Of a DNA stretch of 30,132 nt, positions 1 to 6,741 are shown piece after piece. The first letter of the stretch is position 1. Every line of letters begins with the position of its first letter. Below the pieces are notes generated by a model. The model did no database searches, was not told the DNA's origin, and worked only from the letters and a program-made list of their open reading frames with translations. Source of the DNA: CFX5 sp964568485 (lineage in GTDB: Bacteria > Chloroflexota > Anaerolineae > Caldilineales > Caldilineaceae). The position numbers and the translations under genes were made by a program. The stretch covers positions 1 through 30,132 of the forward strand of contig CAZMRA010000030.1 of NCBI GenBank assembly GCA_964568485.1. The letters run 5' to 3'.

Positions 1-24
1 AACCATAAACGTGGCTGTTCCATA

Positions 25-714
25 TTAGATCGCCTGTAAATAGAGTGGCTGCAGGCTGGCGAGATCATCTTGAACGCCAGCGGCCAATTGCTGTGCCGCC
101 AAATGTGCCAGTTGCCCAGCGCGCCGCCCACTGCTGAGCGCATCGATCACAACGACGTGGGGCAAGTTCGCTACAGCAGCCGCCAAAGCCTCATCCAATT
201 CACCCACCAACCATACTTTGCGCTCATCCGTCGCCAGCACCGCGGCAAATTCACTCGCATCGCCCGCTGCATGTTCCGCTGCAGTAGGACGGTGTAGCGG
301 TTGATCCGTTGCCCAGAAACACCAGTTGTAGCGTCCGCGCCCCGCTTGCAGATAAGCACAAACGCGCGGCGTATCACTGGCCGCGGCAATTGGCAACCAG
401 GGACCCGCTGTCACAGCCAAGGTGGGCAGCCCGATCACCGCTGGCGTGGTGGGCAGACCGAGCCCAATGCCTTTGGCTGCGCTGATCGCAATCCGCACAC
501 CGGTAAAGCTGCCGGGACCGGTCGTCACAGCCAGCGCACTGATCTGATCGGGCGTGCGCCCCAATTGCCGCACGAGATATTCGGCGCTCACCAGCAGATC
601 TTGCGTATGGCGGCGGGCTGCTTGCCAAGTATATTCGGCGAGCAATTGGGTATTTTCTCGATCATAAAGGGCCACAGAAGCCGTGGCGGTAGCGGTATCG
701 AGTGCAAGTAACAT
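25..714 (-). CDS. tsaB: tRNA threonylcarbamoyladenosine biosynthesis protein TsaB
   Basis: TsaB is the ASKHA-fold partner of TsaD. With TsaD and TsaE it transfers threonylcarbamoyl to A37 of ANN-decoding tRNAs in the cytoplasm. The 229-residue product is the usual length and starts MLLALDTATATASVAL, the first beta-hairpin of the fold. It has the family hallmark GPGSFTGVRI at residues 66-75, followed by the AKGIGLGL helix. The C-terminal half is more variable, as is normal for TsaB, and ends QPLYLQAI. The gene is complete, with its TAA at 25-27. The ATG at 714 has only a weak Shine-Dalgarno sequence, but no better start exists before the TATAAT box at 768-773. It is divergent from nfo. Family identification is firm. 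Confidence 0.93.
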   Translation of the reverse strand: MLLALDTATATASVALYDRENTQLLAEYTWQAARRHTQDLLVSAEYLVRQLGRTPDQISALAVTTGPGSFTGVRIAISAAKGIGLGLPTTPAVIGLPTLAVTAGPWLPIAAASDTPRVCAYLQAGRGRYNWCFWATDQPLHRPTAAEHAAGDASEFAAVLATDERKVWLVGELDEALAAAVANLPHVVVIDALSSGRRAGQLAHLAAQQLAAGVQDDLASLQPLYLQAI

Positions 715-767
715 GATAAGTCCAAAATTCCGAGTTCAAGAGCAACGTTTCTAGTCGAGTTGGCTGG

Positions 768-776
768 ATTATAACA
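768..776 (-). promoter_or_regulatory. extended -10 promoter of tsaB
   Basis: Read on the minus strand this is TGTTATAAT, a perfect -10 box with the TGn extension, about 54 nt upstream of the tsaB ATG. No consensus -35 lies 17-18 nt upstream (TCGCCT/TTCGCC), which fits extended -10 promoters. Function is inferred from sequence only. Confidence 0.55.
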
Positions 777-820
777 GGCCATCCAGTTGGAGGCGAACGT
801 TCTGCGCTGGCAAACAAGAA

Positions 821-849
821 TTGACGAAGCCTTGACTTGTCAGTAGGAT
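821..849 (+). promoter_or_regulatory. sigma70-type promoter of nfo
   Basis: TTGACG (821-826), a 17-nt spacer and TAGGAT (844-849) match the housekeeping consensus at 5 and 5 positions. Transcription would start near 857, giving a leader of about 34 nt that contains the GAGGA ribosome-binding site just before the nfo ATG. It is divergent from the tsaB promoter in the same 176-bp gap. Confidence 0.5.
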
Positions 850-890
850 GGCCGGAGATACCTTCAATCAATCAACCATGAGGATCAGCA

Positions 891-1796
891 ATGTCGGTTC
901 TTTTATTAGGGGCGCACATGTCGATCGCCGGTGGCGTCAGCCGCGGGTTGGATCGGGCAGCGTCCGTGGGTAGTAATGCGGTACAGGTGTTTACCAAAAA
1001 TAATCGCCAATGGGCCAGCGGCCCCGTTGATGCAGACGATTTGGCGCGCTGGCACGAACAGATGCCCTTGTTGGGGATCGAGTATGCTGTCAGCCATGCG
1101 AGTTATTTGATCAACCTAGCCAGCCCCAAGTCTGACATCTGGCAGCGCAGTGTCCAAGCGCATGCGAATGAATTGCGCCGGGCCCACGTGTACGGCATTC
1201 GCCATGTCGTACTGCATCCCGGTTCGCACACGGGCAGTGGCGAGGCCAACGGCATTGCCCGTATTGCCGAAGCGCTCAACCAGATCCACGCCGAGACGCC
1301 CGAAGCCGCCGATACCCTCACCTTGCTCGAGTTAATGGCTGGGCAAGGCGCCACGATTGGGGCTACCTTTGCTCAATTGCGCCAGATTATCGAGCAAGTC
1401 GAAGCCAAGGACCGGGTGGCGGTCTGTGTGGATACCTGTCATGCCTTTGCAGCTGGCTACGATGTGCGCAGTGCGGCCGGTTACGCTGCCATGGTCGACG
1501 AGATCGATGGCGAGCTCGGGCTCCAGCTGGTGAAGTGTTGGCATGTCAACGATAGCAAGGGCGGCCTCGGCAGCCGGCTGGATCGCCACACGCACATCGG
1601 CGAGGGCATGATCGGCCTGGATGGCTTCCGCTATCTGCTGAATGATGCACGCTGGGCCGGGATTGCCATGCTCCTAGAAACCCCGAAAGAGGATGATCTG
1701 GTCGAGGATGTCCGGAATCTCACCCAGCTGTGCAACTTGGTCGAAGATCCGGCCCGCTTGCCGCCGGGATTATCCACCAACAACGCTGCACAGTGA
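891..1796 (+). CDS. nfo: Deoxyribonuclease IV (AP endonuclease, Nfo family)
   Basis: This is endonuclease IV of base-excision repair. It cleaves 5' of abasic sites and trims blocked 3' ends using a three-zinc centre in a TIM barrel. The 301-residue product keeps all nine expected metal ligands in register with the E. coli enzyme: H69, H109, E147, D181, H184, H218, D231, H233 and E263. These sit in the motifs SHASY, LHPGSH, LLELMAGQG, CVDTCHAFAAGYD, WHVNDSKG, LDRHTHIGEG and LLETPK. The common ENTAGQG motif is ELMAGQG here, a mild variation that keeps the Glu ligand. A GAGGA ribosome-binding site precedes the ATG. The last 77 nt overlap, antiparallel, the 3' end of the next gene. Confidence 0.96.
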   Translation: MSVLLLGAHMSIAGGVSRGLDRAASVGSNAVQVFTKNNRQWASGPVDADDLARWHEQMPLLGIEYAVSHASYLINLASPKSDIWQRSVQAHANELRRAHVYGIRHVVLHPGSHTGSGEANGIARIAEALNQIHAETPEAADTLTLLELMAGQGATIGATFAQLRQIIEQVEAKDRVAVCVDTCHAFAAGYDVRSAAGYAAMVDEIDGELGLQLVKCWHVNDSKGGLGSRLDRHTHIGEGMIGLDGFRYLLNDARWAGIAMLLETPKEDDLVEDVRNLTQLCNLVEDPARLPPGLSTNNAAQ

Positions 1797-2133
1797 AGAT
1801 GCCCAGAGCAAATGCTCCAGCAGTAAGTGCTCCCCAGACAACGTACCCAGCTAAGATCGAAGGCAGCAGCGTCCAGCCTGCGCGTACGGCGGCAAAGACG
1901 ATTACCAGCCAAATGAATGATGGGATCAGCCCGACCAACAACGAGCGAATAAATTGCACCATGGCCGTTTGATCGACGCCCGGTGTGCCAACCACAATCC
2001 ACAAGGCCAGGACCATATTGATGGGCATCGTCGCCAAGATGGCCGACAAGGTGCGCGAACGTTCTCGCAGGACCGCTACCAACAAAATAATGATAATCGA
2101 CGTAATGACCGGCAGTGACTTTTGTAGTGTCAC
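1720..2133 (-). CDS. Small four-helix membrane protein (DUF3147/GlpM-like)
   Basis: The product is about 137 residues and almost wholly hydrophobic, with four predicted membrane helices. These are roughly VITSIIIILLVAVL, the segment AILATMPINMVLALWIV, the segment LLVGLIPSFIWLVIVFAAV, and SILAGYVVWGALTAGAFAL. The pattern of a polar loop, then a helix with a conserved Pro, resembles the small DUF3147/GlpM-type inner-membrane proteins. No function is established for these, and the family call is tentative. The reading frame opens at a TTG (2139), but AGAAAGG (2142-2148 on this strand) sits 8 nt before the in-frame GTG at 2133, so GTG is preferred. The C-terminal 25 codons lie inside nfo on the opposite strand and end in a non-membrane tail, so the true 3' end of selection may be shorter. 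Confidence 0.55.
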   Translation of the reverse strand: MTLQKSLPVITSIIIILLVAVLRERSRTLSAILATMPINMVLALWIVVGTPGVDQTAMVQFIRSLLVGLIPSFIWLVIVFAAVRAGWTLLPSILAGYVVWGALTAGAFALGIFTVQRCWWIIPAASGPDLRPSCTAG

Positions 2134-2158
2134 AAACAACCCTTTCTAAGTTTTGAGG

Positions 2159-2233
2159 GCTTACGCAAACCCAGCTGAAACCACGGACTGGCGAGTTCCG
2201 CTCCCCTGAGCTTGCTAGAGGCGCTGCGTAAGC
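2159..2233. repeat. 9-bp inverted repeat in the divergent gap
   Basis: GCTTACGCA (2159-2167) and TGCGTAAGC (2225-2233) are exact reverse complements separated by 57 bp. They lie in the 139-bp gap between the small membrane protein gene and the DUF4392 gene. The pair could be a looped operator pair or chance. No promoter stands out between the arms. Confidence 0.3.
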
Positions 2234-2272
2234 ATTTTCCAAACCCCATGCTCTTCAGGAGGAGCCATTTCG

Positions 2273-3328
2273 ATGTCACTCACAACCGCTCAGCGTACCG
2301 CACTTTATCACATTGGCGAAAATATTGACCGCCTCATCACCGTTGATATCACCTCTCGTGGTGTGATAGATCCGCTCTATCGCGCCGCTCGCGCTGCCCA
2401 AGATGGTCCGCTGGTTGCCCTTGCGACCCAAGCGCTCTATGAACGGGTCAAGCCGAACGATGTGGTGATCCTCGCCACGGGCATGCCGGTGGGTCCTTTG
2501 CAGACTGGCGAACAGGATGGCCCGGTGGGGATTGCCACACTGGCCCGCTCGTTGGTCTTGGGGCTCAAAGCCAACCCGGTGATCCTGACCGAACCGACCA
2601 ATGTCGAGATCATCAGCGCGGCAGTGCGGGCCGCGGGGCTATTTGTCTATGATCTCGAATCGTCGTTGCAGCACCCGACCGCCGCATGTGTGATGCCCTT
2701 TCCTATCGACCCGGTGGAGGCTGCCCAGGCCAGCGAAACGCTACTCCAGACACTGCGTCCAGCCGCCTTGCTGACCAGTGAGCGAGCTGGTGCCAACGAA
2801 CATGGCGAGTATCATGCAGCTTTGGGGCGCAGCTTAACCCAGTGGAGTTCGAAAATCGATATCCTGTTTGAGCAAGCCAAAGCCGCGGGCATCTTGACCA
2901 TTGGTGTGGGCGATGGCGGCAATGAGCTGGGCTGCGGGATGATCCGCGAGGCGGTGCTCGAGGCGGTTCCCAATGGCCGGGAATGCAAATGTCCGTGTGG
3001 CGGTTCGGTGGTGCCACGGTTTGTGCCCGATATTTTGATCATCGCGGCGATTTCGAATTGGGGTACTTATGGCATCGAGGCCTGTCTCTCGGCATTGACC
3101 GGGCGGAAGGAAGTGCTGCACGACCGCCAGATCGACTTACGGGTGCATGTGGCCTGTGCGGCGGCAGGGGCGCATAACGATGGCCCGCTGCTATTGGATC
3201 CAGGCACCGACGCCGTGGATGCCAATTATCACGGTCATCTGCTGGATCTGCTGGCCTTGCTGGTCGAGAACGGGGCCGATATCGGGGGCGTATATCGCCG
3301 CGACAAGTGGCCCTGGCTGGATCGGTAA
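2273..3328 (+). CDS. DUF4392 / D-glutamate cyclase-like protein
   Basis: The 351-residue soluble protein matches the DUF4392 family, also called D-glutamate cyclase C-terminal domain. The human member (DGLUCY) converts D-glutamate to 5-oxo-D-proline. Family signatures seen are the early VVILATGMPVGPLQTGEQDGP segment (roughly residues 64-84), the PTNVE segment, a central LLTSERAGANEHGEYH, and the diagnostic glycine-rich GVGDGGNELGCGMI near residue 215. These are followed by a Cys pair (ECKCPCGG) and a C-terminal AAAGAHNDGP motif. The length is typical of bacterial stand-alone members. GGAGGA at 2258-2263 gives a strong ribosome-binding site. The gene appears monocistronic, since a terminator follows directly. 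The family is clear; the substrate in bacteria is inferred, and a role in cell-wall D-amino-acid recycling is only a guess. Confidence 0.8.
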   Translation: MSLTTAQRTALYHIGENIDRLITVDITSRGVIDPLYRAARAAQDGPLVALATQALYERVKPNDVVILATGMPVGPLQTGEQDGPVGIATLARSLVLGLKANPVILTEPTNVEIISAAVRAAGLFVYDLESSLQHPTAACVMPFPIDPVEAAQASETLLQTLRPAALLTSERAGANEHGEYHAALGRSLTQWSSKIDILFEQAKAAGILTIGVGDGGNELGCGMIREAVLEAVPNGRECKCPCGGSVVPRFVPDILIIAAISNWGTYGIEACLSALTGRKEVLHDRQIDLRVHVACAAAGAHNDGPLLLDPGTDAVDANYHGHLLDLLALLVENGADIGGVYRRDKWPWLDR

Positions 3329-3342
3329 TTGATCAACCTGAG

Positions 3343-3371
3343 AATCGAGGGTTTTATACCCTCGATTTTTT
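3343..3371 (+). terminator. Rho-independent terminator after the DUF4392 gene
   Basis: AATCGAGGG and CCCTCGATT form a perfect 9-bp stem with a 7-nt loop (TTTTATA), running directly into a T tract (3366-3371). It separates the DUF4392 gene from the copper operon promoter, which starts 9 nt later. Confidence 0.9.
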
Positions 3372-3380
3372 CATAACCCC

Positions 3381-3409
3381 TTGACACGCCGTCACTTACA
3401 TGTTATTAT
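3381..3409 (+). promoter_or_regulatory. Promoter of the csoR-copZ-copA operon
   Basis: A perfect -35 TTGACA (3381-3386), an optimal 17-nt spacer and TATTAT (3404-3409, one mismatch to TATAAT) form the strongest promoter in the window. Transcription would begin near 3416, just before the G/C-tract operator. The TTG of the -35 box is in frame with csoR and could be mistaken for its start codon. Confidence 0.85.
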
Positions 3410-3423
3410 CTTGAAAAGTAACA

Positions 3424-3440
3424 CCCCCCCCCCAGGGGGG
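3424..3440 (+). promoter_or_regulatory. CsoR-type operator (C10-A-G6)
   Basis: Ten C, one A and six G in a row form a pseudo-palindromic C-tract/G-tract. This is the shape of operators bound by CsoR/RcnR-family repressors. It sits 14 nt downstream of the -10 box and upstream of the csoR ribosome-binding site, so bound repressor would block initiation or early elongation. The 10-C homopolymer is longer than the G run and could be slippage-prone. The assignment rests on position, shape and the adjacent csoR gene. Confidence 0.75.
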
Positions 3441-3452
3441 ATGGGAGGTCAA

Positions 3453-3728
3453 ATGGGTGAGCGAAAAGATGAAGTAGTGCGTCGACTTAAAAGTGTAGCT
3501 GGGCACCTGCGCGGTGTTGAAAAGATGGTGGAGGAAGATGCCTATTGCATCGACGTCATCAACCAGATTCAAGCCATTCAGGCCGCCCTGAACAAAGTGA
3601 GCTTGCTGGTGCTCGACGATCACCTGCACAGCTGTGTGATCACCGCAATCCGCGGGGATGATGCAGCAGAACGCGAGCGGATGTTGGGCGAACTTTCGGC
3701 TGTCTTTGAGAAAACAAGCAAGTTATAG
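3453..3728 (+). CDS. csoR: Copper-sensing transcriptional repressor CsoR
   Basis: This is a 91-residue all-helical CsoR/RcnR-family (DUF156) repressor. In this family Cu(I) binding at a Cys-His-Cys site releases the operator and switches on copper efflux. Counting from this start, the ligands are C32 (AYC), H57 (DDHL) and C61 (HSC). The C-x24-H-x3-C spacing equals that of characterised Cu(I) sensors, so copper is the likely signal rather than nickel or formaldehyde. The frame is open back to 3381, but that would start inside the -35 box. The ATG at 3453 has GGGAGG at 3443-3448 and begins MGERKDEVVRRLKSVAGHL, the normal family N-terminus. It is first in a csoR-copZ-copA operon and probably autoregulated. 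Confidence 0.93.
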   Translation: MGERKDEVVRRLKSVAGHLRGVEKMVEEDAYCIDVINQIQAIQAALNKVSLLVLDDHLHSCVITAIRGDDAAERERMLGELSAVFEKTSKL

Positions 3729-3761
3729 TCTAAGCAACCTCTCAATCAGAAAGGAATGACC

Positions 3762-3971
3762 ATGAATACCTTAACCGTTAAGGCTCCAAACATTTCGTGT
3801 GGCCATTGTGTCAATACTGTGCAGACCGAAGTGTCGGATCTCGAGGGTGTGGTGAACGTCGTTGCTGACGCCCAAACCAAAGTAGTGACCATCACCTATG
3901 ACGCGCCGGCGAATGAAGCGCAGATCAAAGATCTGCTCAGCGAGATTGGCTATCCCGCCGAAGCTGCGTAA
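3762..3971 (+). CDS. copZ: Copper chaperone CopZ (HMA domain)
   Basis: This is a 69-residue single heavy-metal-associated domain. It carries Cu(I) in the cytoplasm and passes it to the CopA pump and to CsoR. The metal site is SCGHC, with C13 and C16, followed by the usual V-N-T helix and the C-terminal IGYPAE motif. The CxxC is preceded by Asn-Ile-Ser rather than the common Gly-Met-Thr/Ser. Two in-frame ATGs exist (3756 and 3762); AGAAAGGA ends at 3755, so 3762 has the better spacing and is chosen. It lies 33 nt after csoR. Confidence 0.92.
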   Translation: MNTLTVKAPNISCGHCVNTVQTEVSDLEGVVNVVADAQTKVVTITYDAPANEAQIKDLLSEIGYPAEAA

Positions 3972-3988
3972 TCGGCTGGATGGTGATG

Positions 3989-4022
3989 CGTGAACGGTGG
4001 GCGAGCTGCTGCACCGTTCACG
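3989..4022 (+). other. Intercistronic hairpin between copZ and copA
   Basis: CGTGAACGGTG (3989-3999) pairs perfectly with CACCGTTCACG (4012-4022): 11 bp with a 12-nt loop and no following T tract. It fills most of the 63-nt gap between copZ and copA and ends 12 nt before the copA start, next to its ribosome-binding site (GGGGG at 4026-4030). It may stabilise csoR-copZ mRNA or lower copA translation. Function is inferred. Confidence 0.6.
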
Positions 4023-4034
4023 GTAGGGGGAATT

Positions 4035-6497
4035 ATGACGACCAAACAGATCACGCTTCCCGTTACCGGGATGACGTGCGCCAATTGTGCGGCGACGATC
4101 GAGCGCAATCTAAAAAAATTACCCAGCGCGACCGATGTTTCCGTTAACTTGGCGTCTGAACGAGCCTCGTTGACCTTTGACCCGGAGCAACTCGACGAAG
4201 CCGCGATCATCGCTCGCATTGCGCGGGCTGGTTATGGTGTCGCGATGGGTGAAGCAGTCTGGCCCGTGCCAGGGCTCGCCAGCCAGGCCGCCGCTGAGCA
4301 ATTGAGCAACGCCCTGAAGCGGCAACCTGGGGTCGTCGAAGTGACTGCACAGCTCGCACCAGCTACGGTGACGATTCAATACATCCCGACGCTGGTGAGC
4401 CAGCACGAATTGCGCTCGGTGATTACCGAGGCGGGGTTTGAGGCGCAGGTTGCCGAAGGCGAGCTCGAAGATGTCGAGCGCGTGGCTCGCCAGCGGGAGA
4501 TTGACCGGCAGCGCCACCTGTTGCAGATTGGCTTGGTGCTGACCGTACCGCTGTTTGTGCTGTCGATGGCACGCGACTTTGGGCTGCTCGACCGCTTCTT
4601 TGGCGGGACACCCGGCATGTTGCACGTGATGCCCGGCATGGCCGCGACCATGGTTGCACCCTGGTTTAACTGGCTGCTATTGGTATTGGCGACGCCCGTG
4701 CAATTCTATGTCGGTTGGCAATATTATGTTGGTGCCTACAAAGCATTGCGCAATGGGGCGGCCAACATGGATGTGCTGATCGCTCTTGGCACGACCGTCA
4801 CCTATTTCTACAGCATCGCGGTATTGATTGCGCTCAGTTTGGGCACCAATGCGCTGGGCGACCATGTTTATTTTGAAACTGCTGCGGTGATCATTGTCTT
4901 GGTGGTGTTGGGCAAATATCTCGAAGCCCGGGCCAAAGGTGCCACTTCCGCGGCCATCAAGCAGTTGATGGGCTTGCGCGCCAAGACCGCCCGCGTGGTC
5001 CGCAACGGCGTGGAGCAAGATGTGCCCGTGGATGACGTGCGCATCGCCGACATTGTGATCGTACGTCCCGGTGAGAAAATCCCGGTTGATGGTGTAGTGA
5101 TCGAAGGGCGCTCGAGCGTCGACGAATCGATGTTGACCGGCGAATCGTTGCCCGTCACCAAGACTGTGGGTTCGCCCGTGGTGGGTGCGACGATCAACAA
5201 GCAGGGGCTGCTCAAGATCGAAGCGACCAAAGTCGGCAAAGAGACCGCGCTGGCGCAGATCATCCGCTTGGTCGAAGAGGCGCAGGGCAGCAAAGCGCCC
5301 ATCCAACAACTGGCGGATCGCGTTTCTGCCATCTTTGTGCCGGTTGTGATCGGCATTGCGCTGCTCACCTTTATTGGGTGGCTTGTGTATGGCGGTGGCT
5401 TTACCACGGCGCTGATCAATATGGTGGCAGTCTTGGTGATTGCCTGCCCCTGCGCCTTGGGCTTGGCGACGCCGACGGCGATCATGGTAGGCACGGGCAA
5501 GGGCGCTGAACGCGGCTTGCTCTTCAAATCCAGCGAGGCATTGGAGCGCGCCGGAACCATCCGCACCGTGGTGCTGGACAAAACCGGCACCATCACCTTG
5601 GGGCGCCCGACGGTGACCGATATTGTGTCGGCCGCCAGCAACTTGACCGAGTCGGAACTGTTGCGGATCGTGGCTTCGGCTGAGAAAGGCAGCGAGCATC
5701 CACTGGCTGAGGCCGTGGTGAATGCAGCGCAAGAACAAGGTTTGGACTTGGGCGAGCTGCAGGCCTTTCAGGCGGTGGTGGGGCAAGGCATCAACGCCAA
5801 TGTGGATGGCTCTGAAGTGTTGGTCGGCAATCTGCGCATGATGCAGAAGTTGGGGGTTCATCTCAATGGGTTGGGCTCGGAGATTGATCGCTTGCAAGCC
5901 GAAGCCAAAACCGCGCTGATCACCGCCATTAATGGCGAAGCGGCCGGGGTGATTGCCGTGGCCGACACGCTGAAAGATGGCTCGGTCGAAGCGATTGCTG
6001 AAATGCACCGCTTGGGGCTGGAAGTGATCATGCTGACCGGCGACAATCAACAAACGGCCGCGGCAATCGGCAAAGCGGCGGGTGTCGACCGCATCATCGC
6101 AGAAGTCTTGCCCGGTGATAAAGCCGCCACGATCAAGCAGTTGCAAGAAGAAGGCAAGTTGGTGGCGATGGTAGGCGATGGCGTGAATGATGCCCCAGCG
6201 CTGGCCCAGGCGGATGTCGGCATTGCGATTGGTACCGGCACCGATGTGGCCATGGCGGCGGCTCCGGTCACGTTGATGAGTGGTGATCTGCGCGGGGTGC
6301 CGCGGGCCATCACGCTTTCGCAATCGACGCTGCGCACGATCAAGCAGAATCTCTTCTGGGCGTTTTTCTACAACGTCCTGCTGATTCCGGCGGCGGCGTT
6401 GGGCTATCTCGTGCCGATGTTGGCTGCTGGGGCGATGGCCTTCAGCTCGATCTTTGTCATCTCCAATTCGCTGCGCTTGCGCCGTGTGAAGCTGTAA
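4035..6497 (+). CDS. copA: Cu(I)-exporting P1B-type ATPase CopA
   Basis: The 820-residue P1B-1 ATPase would pump Cu(I) out of the cytoplasm at the expense of ATP. Domain order: HMA domain with GMTCANC (C15, C18); a second HMA-shaped domain (about 75-138) with no cysteine; membrane helices; actuator domain with TGES (368-371); the membrane CPC motif (471-473); phosphorylation site DKTGT (D515); the nucleotide-site EHP (554-556); hinge GDGVNDAP (714-721); then Y779-N780 and M801 with S804-S805 in the last two helices. CPC plus YN plus M/SS is the Cu(I)-specific signature. The frame opens at a GTG at 3990, but that start lies in the intercistronic hairpin; the ATG at 4035 follows AGGGGG and is preferred. 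It is last in the operon, ahead of a strong terminator. Confidence 0.96.
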   Translation: MTTKQITLPVTGMTCANCAATIERNLKKLPSATDVSVNLASERASLTFDPEQLDEAAIIARIARAGYGVAMGEAVWPVPGLASQAAAEQLSNALKRQPGVVEVTAQLAPATVTIQYIPTLVSQHELRSVITEAGFEAQVAEGELEDVERVARQREIDRQRHLLQIGLVLTVPLFVLSMARDFGLLDRFFGGTPGMLHVMPGMAATMVAPWFNWLLLVLATPVQFYVGWQYYVGAYKALRNGAANMDVLIALGTTVTYFYSIAVLIALSLGTNALGDHVYFETAAVIIVLVVLGKYLEARAKGATSAAIKQLMGLRAKTARVVRNGVEQDVPVDDVRIADIVIVRPGEKIPVDGVVIEGRSSVDESMLTGESLPVTKTVGSPVVGATINKQGLLKIEATKVGKETALAQIIRLVEEAQGSKAPIQQLADRVSAIFVPVVIGIALLTFIGWLVYGGGFTTALINMVAVLVIACPCALGLATPTAIMVGTGKGAERGLLFKSSEALERAGTIRTVVLDKTGTITLGRPTVTDIVSAASNLTESELLRIVASAEKGSEHPLAEAVVNAAQEQGLDLGELQAFQAVVGQGINANVDGSEVLVGNLRMMQKLGVHLNGLGSEIDRLQAEAKTALITAINGEAAGVIAVADTLKDGSVEAIAEMHRLGLEVIMLTGDNQQTAAAIGKAAGVDRIIAEVLPGDKAATIKQLQEEGKLVAMVGDGVNDAPALAQADVGIAIGTGTDVAMAAAPVTLMSGDLRGVPRAITLSQSTLRTIKQNLFWAFFYNVLLIPAAALGYLVPMLAAGAMAFSSIFVISNSLRLRRVKL

Positions 6498-6516
6498 CTA
6501 CCATCCTGTGTGGTGG

Positions 6517-6561
6517 AAAGCGCATAATCTGCTCTAGTTTGAGTGGATTATGCGCTTTTTT
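6517..6561 (+). terminator. Rho-independent terminator of the copper operon
   Basis: AAAGCGCATAATC (6517-6529) and GATTATGCGCTTT (6546-6558) form a perfect 13-bp stem with a 16-nt loop that ends in a T run (6556-6561). It begins 20 nt after the copA stop codon. Confidence 0.92.
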
Positions 6562-6609
6562 GATTGGGGTAAACTACCGCACACGGTTGAGCATTGATTT
6601 TGTGCACTG

Positions 6610-6658
6610 TTGCAACCACCGCGGCTGGGGTATACTATAAGGGCCTATCCCATGGCCC
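6610..6658 (+). promoter_or_regulatory. Putative promoter and overlapping inverted repeat before the aldolase gene
   Basis: TATACT (6631-6636) is a good -10 box. The upstream match TTGCAA (6610-6615) has a short 15-nt spacer, so the -35 is uncertain. The expected start site falls at the edge of GGGCC-N8-GGCCC (6641-6658), a possible operator. The leader to the aldolase ATG would be about 100 nt. The TTG at 6610 is in frame with the aldolase but lies in this promoter and is not used as its start. Confidence 0.4.
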
Positions 6659-6741
6659 CAGAATATTTCTCTGTCATTCCAACCATAAACAAAGCTACCC
6701 TGTCTTTGACGGGTACGAGCGAAACAAAGAGGATGAGGAAA

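Noticed and set aside
4677..6323. Long open frame (548 codons) on the strand opposite copA
   Set aside because: It is rich in His, Arg, Gln and Asp as expected for a reverse-strand shadow of a GC-rich gene, has no recognisable domain or ribosome-binding site, and lies fully inside copA.
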